Assembly: GCA_045656345.1 (NCBI GenBank)
Contig: JAZOQZ010000096.1
Span: 1 to 10,008, forward strand
Length of the DNA: 10,008 nt
DNA from: SIG452 sp045656345
GTDB lineage: Bacteria > Bacillota > Clostridia > UMGS1840
Direction: 5' to 3'
This document shows, in pieces, positions 8,069 through 10,008 of the stretch. Within the stretch, counting starts at the first letter, position 1; the number at the start of each line of letters is the position of its first letter. The notes below the pieces were generated by a model. That model had not been told where the DNA came from, did not search any database, and worked only from the letters and a program-made list of their open reading frames with translations. The position numbers and the translations under genes are program-made.

Positions 8069-8678
8069 CTTGTTTACTTCCTTTAAAAGGCTCCATAGTA
8101 GCAGAGCCGTCCTGATTGATACCTTCCTGTTTTGCGAAGGCTTTCCATACTGTTTGGAAAATGATTTTCACATCACCCCAAAAGGTTACGTGATTCACAT
8201 ATTCCACATCCAACTTGAACTTTTCTTCCCAGGTAATAGCGTTTCTGCCGTTCACCTGCGCCAATCCCGAAAGACCTGGACGCACATCGTGACGGTGCTT
8301 CTGTTCTTCGTTGTAAAGAGGAAGATACTGCACCAAAAGCGGTCTTGGCCCGATAATGGACATATCCCCTTTTAAGATGTTAATCGCTTCGGGGAGTTCG
8401 TCTAAACTGGTGGCACGTAAGAACTTACCAAATTTAGTAAGACGCACGTCATCAGGCAAAAGATTGCCGTTCTCGTCCCGCTTGTCCGTCATGGTGCGGA
8501 ATTTATAGAGTTTGAAAATTTTCTCGTTTTTACCGGGACGCTCTTGCTTAAACAGAATCGGTCTTCCCAAAAAGATTGCCACCAAAAGTGCAATGATGAG
8601 ATACAGCCAGGAAAATACAATAAGCGCCAACAGAGAACAGAAAATATCTAAAAAACGTTTTCCGAATTTACGGTACAT
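8061..8678 (-). CDS. PglC-type initiating phosphoglycosyl transferase
   Basis: A 205-residue monotopic membrane enzyme that transfers a sugar 1-phosphate from a UDP-sugar to undecaprenyl phosphate on the inner face of the membrane, the first step of repeat-unit synthesis. One N-terminal hydrophobic re-entrant segment spans about 13-37. Family motifs follow: RPILFKQERPGKNEKIFKLY (39-58), KFRTMTD (59-65), LRATSLDELPEAINIL (87-102) with the catalytic Asp-Glu dyad at D93-E94, MSIIGPRPLL (106-115) and RPGLSGLAQVNGR (133-145). The length and dyad position resemble Campylobacter PglC; the large multi-membrane extension of WcaJ/WbaP is absent. ATG at 8676-8678 has AAGGAG at 8-nt spacing, 15 nt after the aminotransferase stop. 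Beside the PglD- and PglE-like genes, diNAcBac-phosphate is the likely cargo, though GalNAc- or GlcNAc-type phosphate cannot be excluded. Confidence 0.94.
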   Translation of the reverse strand: MYRKFGKRFLDIFCSLLALIVFSWLYLIIALLVAIFLGRPILFKQERPGKNEKIFKLYKFRTMTDKRDENGNLLPDDVRLTKFGKFLRATSLDELPEAINILKGDMSIIGPRPLLVQYLPLYNEEQKHRHDVRPGLSGLAQVNGRNAITWEEKFKLDVEYVNHVTFWGDVKIIFQTVWKAFAKQEGINQDGSATMEPFKGSKQDA

Positions 8679-8693
8679 ACAGATTGCTCCTTT

Positions 8694-9797
8694 TTAAAAT
8701 TGAGCTTTGATAATTTGGGTCACACGGTTTTGCTGTTCTTTAGTCATCTTAGTGTCTGAGGGTAAACAGATACCGGTTTCAAAAATGCCTTTGGAAACAT
8801 CGCCATCGTGCATAAAGTAATCACACTCTTTGTAGAAAGGTTGCAGATGCATGGGTTTCCATATGGGACGGGATTCAATGTTTTCCGCTTCCAATGCTTC
8901 CATCAGTTTTACAGGGTCAGTGCCACGGACTGTCATACAGGAAAGCCAGAAGTTCGGCACACCATAATCACAAACAGGCATCATATCTACGGGAATATCA
9001 GAAAAGGCTTCCCGATAAGTATTATAAATTTCTGTTTTCTTCGCTACCCGTTCGTCCAAAGCGGTCAGCTGACCACGTCCGATTCCTGCGCAAATATTAG
9101 ACATTCTGTAGTTAAAGCCAAGCTCGGTGTGCTGATAGTGGCGAGCAGGGTCACGGGACTGGGTAATCCATTTCACAATTTTATCTTTTTCTTCTTTGGT
9201 TTTGCAAAGCAGCATGCCGCCGCCGGAAGTGGTGATAATTTTGTTACCGTTAAAAGACAAAACACCAAAATCACCGATGGTGCCTGTCATGCGTCCTTTA
9301 TAAGTAGCACCTAAACTTTCCGCCGCATCTTCCACCACGGGAACATGATGTTCTTTTGCCAACTTTAAGATTTCGTCATAGTCAGCAGACTGCCCGTATA
9401 AATTCACCACCACAATTACTTTAGGATTGGGATACTTTTCGAATGCTTTTTTCAATGCCACGGGAGACATATTCCAGCTTCTCGGTTCGCTGTCGATAAA
9501 CACGGGAGTGCCACCCTCGTAAACAATGGGATTACAGCTTGCCGCAAAGGTCATAGATGTGCAAAATACCACATCGCCTCTGCCAACACCTAAGTAACGC
9601 AGCGCCATATGTAATGCTGCAGTTCCTGCAGACATGGCAATTGCCTCGGGAGAACCTGTTTTTTTGCACATTTCGTTTTCAAATTCAGTCACATTTTTTC
9701 CCAAAGGAGCAATCCAGTTGGTTTCAAATGCTTCATTGATATATGCCATTTCTTTGCCGCACATATGAGGGGATGATAAGAAAATTCTTTCTCCCAT
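8694..9797 (-). CDS. DegT/DnrJ/EryC1/StrS aminotransferase, PglE/LegC-like
   Basis: A 367-residue PLP-dependent sugar aminotransferase that would convert a UDP-4-keto-6-deoxy-HexNAc into the 4-amino sugar, using glutamate as the usual donor. Visible motifs are MSAGTAALHMAL (55-66, phosphate binding), VVEDAAESLGATYKG (154-168, D157 contacting the pyridine nitrogen) and SFNGNKIITTSGGGML (181-196) with K186 as the Schiff-base lysine. FNYRMSNICAGIGRGQL (228-244) and ESRPIWKPMHLQPFY (308-322) are also family typical. The start is set at ATG 9795-9797 because an in-frame TTG six codons upstream (9813-9815) lies inside the Shine-Dalgarno CTTGGAGG itself and cannot be the start it serves. This is the first gene after the promoter. 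No 4,6-dehydratase that would supply its substrate is in the window. Perosamine or other 4-amino-sugar aminotransferases are alternatives, but SFNGNK plus neighbours favour PglE-like. Confidence 0.93.
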   Translation of the reverse strand: MGERIFLSSPHMCGKEMAYINEAFETNWIAPLGKNVTEFENEMCKKTGSPEAIAMSAGTAALHMALRYLGVGRGDVVFCTSMTFAASCNPIVYEGGTPVFIDSEPRSWNMSPVALKKAFEKYPNPKVIVVVNLYGQSADYDEILKLAKEHHVPVVEDAAESLGATYKGRMTGTIGDFGVLSFNGNKIITTSGGGMLLCKTKEEKDKIVKWITQSRDPARHYQHTELGFNYRMSNICAGIGRGQLTALDERVAKKTEIYNTYREAFSDIPVDMMPVCDYGVPNFWLSCMTVRGTDPVKLMEALEAENIESRPIWKPMHLQPFYKECDYFMHDGDVSKGIFETGICLPSDTKMTKEQQNRVTQIIKAQF

Positions 9798-9808
9798 AGA
9801 AAAGCGCA

Positions 9809-9813
9809 CCTCC
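9809..9813 (-). promoter_or_regulatory. Ribosome binding site that decides the aminotransferase start
   Basis: GGAGG on the minus strand, 11 nt before ATG 9795-9797. An in-frame TTG overlaps this motif (9813-9815), so the shorter ATG-started product is the supported one. The spacing is slightly long but the motif is strong. Confidence 0.75.
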
Positions 9814-9847
9814 AAGAGCTTAAAAAAAGCTATACTTTAATTACAAT

Positions 9848-9876
9848 ATTATAACACACCAATCCCGAATTGGCAA
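9848..9876 (-). promoter_or_regulatory. Sigma-A type promoter of the polysaccharide operon
   Basis: On the minus strand TTGCCA (9871-9876, one mismatch to TTGACA) is followed after exactly 17 nt by TATAAT (9848-9853, perfect). TG one base upstream of the -10 makes it an extended -10. The predicted transcription start is near 9840, giving a leader of roughly 43 nt before the aminotransferase ATG. It sits between a terminator and the first operon gene, exactly where an operon promoter is expected. Confidence 0.85.
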
Positions 9877-9885
9877 TAGTTTTTA

Positions 9886-9918
9886 GCATTTTTCTACTGA
9901 TTTTTCGTTGGAAAATGC
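9886..9918. repeat. Short inverted repeat upstream of the promoter
   Basis: GCATTTT (9886-9892) is mirrored by AAAATGC (9912-9918) with a 19-nt spacer, starting about 10 nt upstream of the -35 box. It could be a regulator site or chance in AT-rich DNA. Arms are only 7 bp, so support is weak. Confidence 0.25.
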
Positions 9919-9940
9919 CCAATTTTATCAAATTCCACCA

Positions 9941-9976
9941 AAAAAAGAGAGAAGATTTATCTCTTCTCTCTTTTTT
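9941..9976 (-). terminator. Rho-independent terminator of the gene upstream of the operon
   Basis: A perfect 15-bp inverted repeat (arms 9941-9955 and 9962-9976) has a 6-nt loop. Read on the minus strand the core GAGAGAAGA/TCTTCTCTC is followed by seven Ts, with matching As at the 5' side. The stem is GC-poor but the shape is that of an intrinsic terminator. The symmetric A and T runs mean it could work in both directions. No plus-strand gene precedes it in the window, so it most likely ends a minus-strand gene entering from the right edge and insulates the operon promoter. Confidence 0.8.
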
Positions 9977-9981
9977 ATAAA

Positions 9982-10008
9982 TCATCTTTGATATTTTGCT
10001 AAAGTCGG
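9982..10008 (-). CDS. Possible last codons of an upstream gene (partial)
   Basis: One minus-strand frame reads eight codons (PTLAKYQR) to a TGA at 9982-9984, five bases before the terminator hairpin. That spacing is what a gene end would show. A second frame stops after two codons and the third runs on through the hairpin, so the assignment rests mainly on the terminator position. Nothing about function can be said. Confidence 0.3.
   Translation of the reverse strand, partial: PTLAKYQR

Noticed and set aside
8808..9314. A 168-codon plus-strand open frame
   Set aside because: It is fully antisense to the well-supported aminotransferase and has no family motifs.
9798..9815. TTG start giving a six-residue longer aminotransferase
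   Set aside because: The TTG overlaps the Shine-Dalgarno GGAGG that serves the downstream ATG, and the extra residues (start Met then EVRFS) are not part of the family's usual start.
9817..9831. AGCTT/AAGCT inverted repeat in the operon leader as an attenuator or riboswitch part
   Set aside because: Arms are 5 bp around an A/T run and the leader is only about 43 nt, too short for a known riboswitch.

Overview
The window is one block of surface-polysaccharide (capsule, exopolysaccharide or related glycan) biosynthesis genes. All nine complete genes, and a tenth cut by the left edge, lie on the minus strand, so transcription runs from right to left. Strong AGGAGG-type ribosome binding sites, moderate GC (low-to-mid 40s % by eye), tight gene packing and protein styles such as EpsG-like and LicD-like point to a Gram-positive anaerobe of the Bacillota, most likely a clostridial gut-type bacterium. 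I cannot name the genus.

From right to left (5' to 3' on the transcript): a possible last few codons of an upstream gene and a U-tract hairpin terminator (9941-9976); a near-consensus sigma-A promoter (TTGCCA-17-TATAAT with extended -10, 9848-9876); a PLP aminotransferase of the PglE/LegC type; a short PglC-type phosphoglycosyl transferase that would load the first sugar phosphate on undecaprenyl phosphate; a PglD/NeuD-type acetyltransferase; a PglA-like GT4 glycosyltransferase; UDP-glucose 6-dehydrogenase; a UDP-glucuronate 4-epimerase-like enzyme; then, after a 72-nt gap, an EpsG/Wzy-like membrane polymerase, two more GT4 glycosyltransferases, and the N-terminal part of a LicD-family phosphotransferase that runs off the left edge.

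The genes fit one assembly line. The aminotransferase and acetyltransferase would finish a UDP-amino-sugar (UDP-N,N'-diacetylbacillosamine or a close relative). The PglC-like enzyme would place it on the lipid carrier, and three glycosyltransferases would extend it. The dehydrogenase and epimerase supply UDP-GlcA and UDP-GalA. The EpsG-like protein would polymerise the repeat, and LicD would add a phospho-substituent such as phosphocholine. The 4,6-dehydratase needed before the aminotransferase, the flippase and any chain-length control genes are not in the window. They may lie beyond the left edge or elsewhere in the genome.

No tRNA, rRNA, CRISPR array, insertion sequence or riboswitch was seen. 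No gene-free stretch exceeds about 200 nt. This is largely a recognisable type of locus; the points most worth a second look are the Pgl-type initiation trio in a Gram-positive, Wzy-style cluster and the LicD gene at its end.
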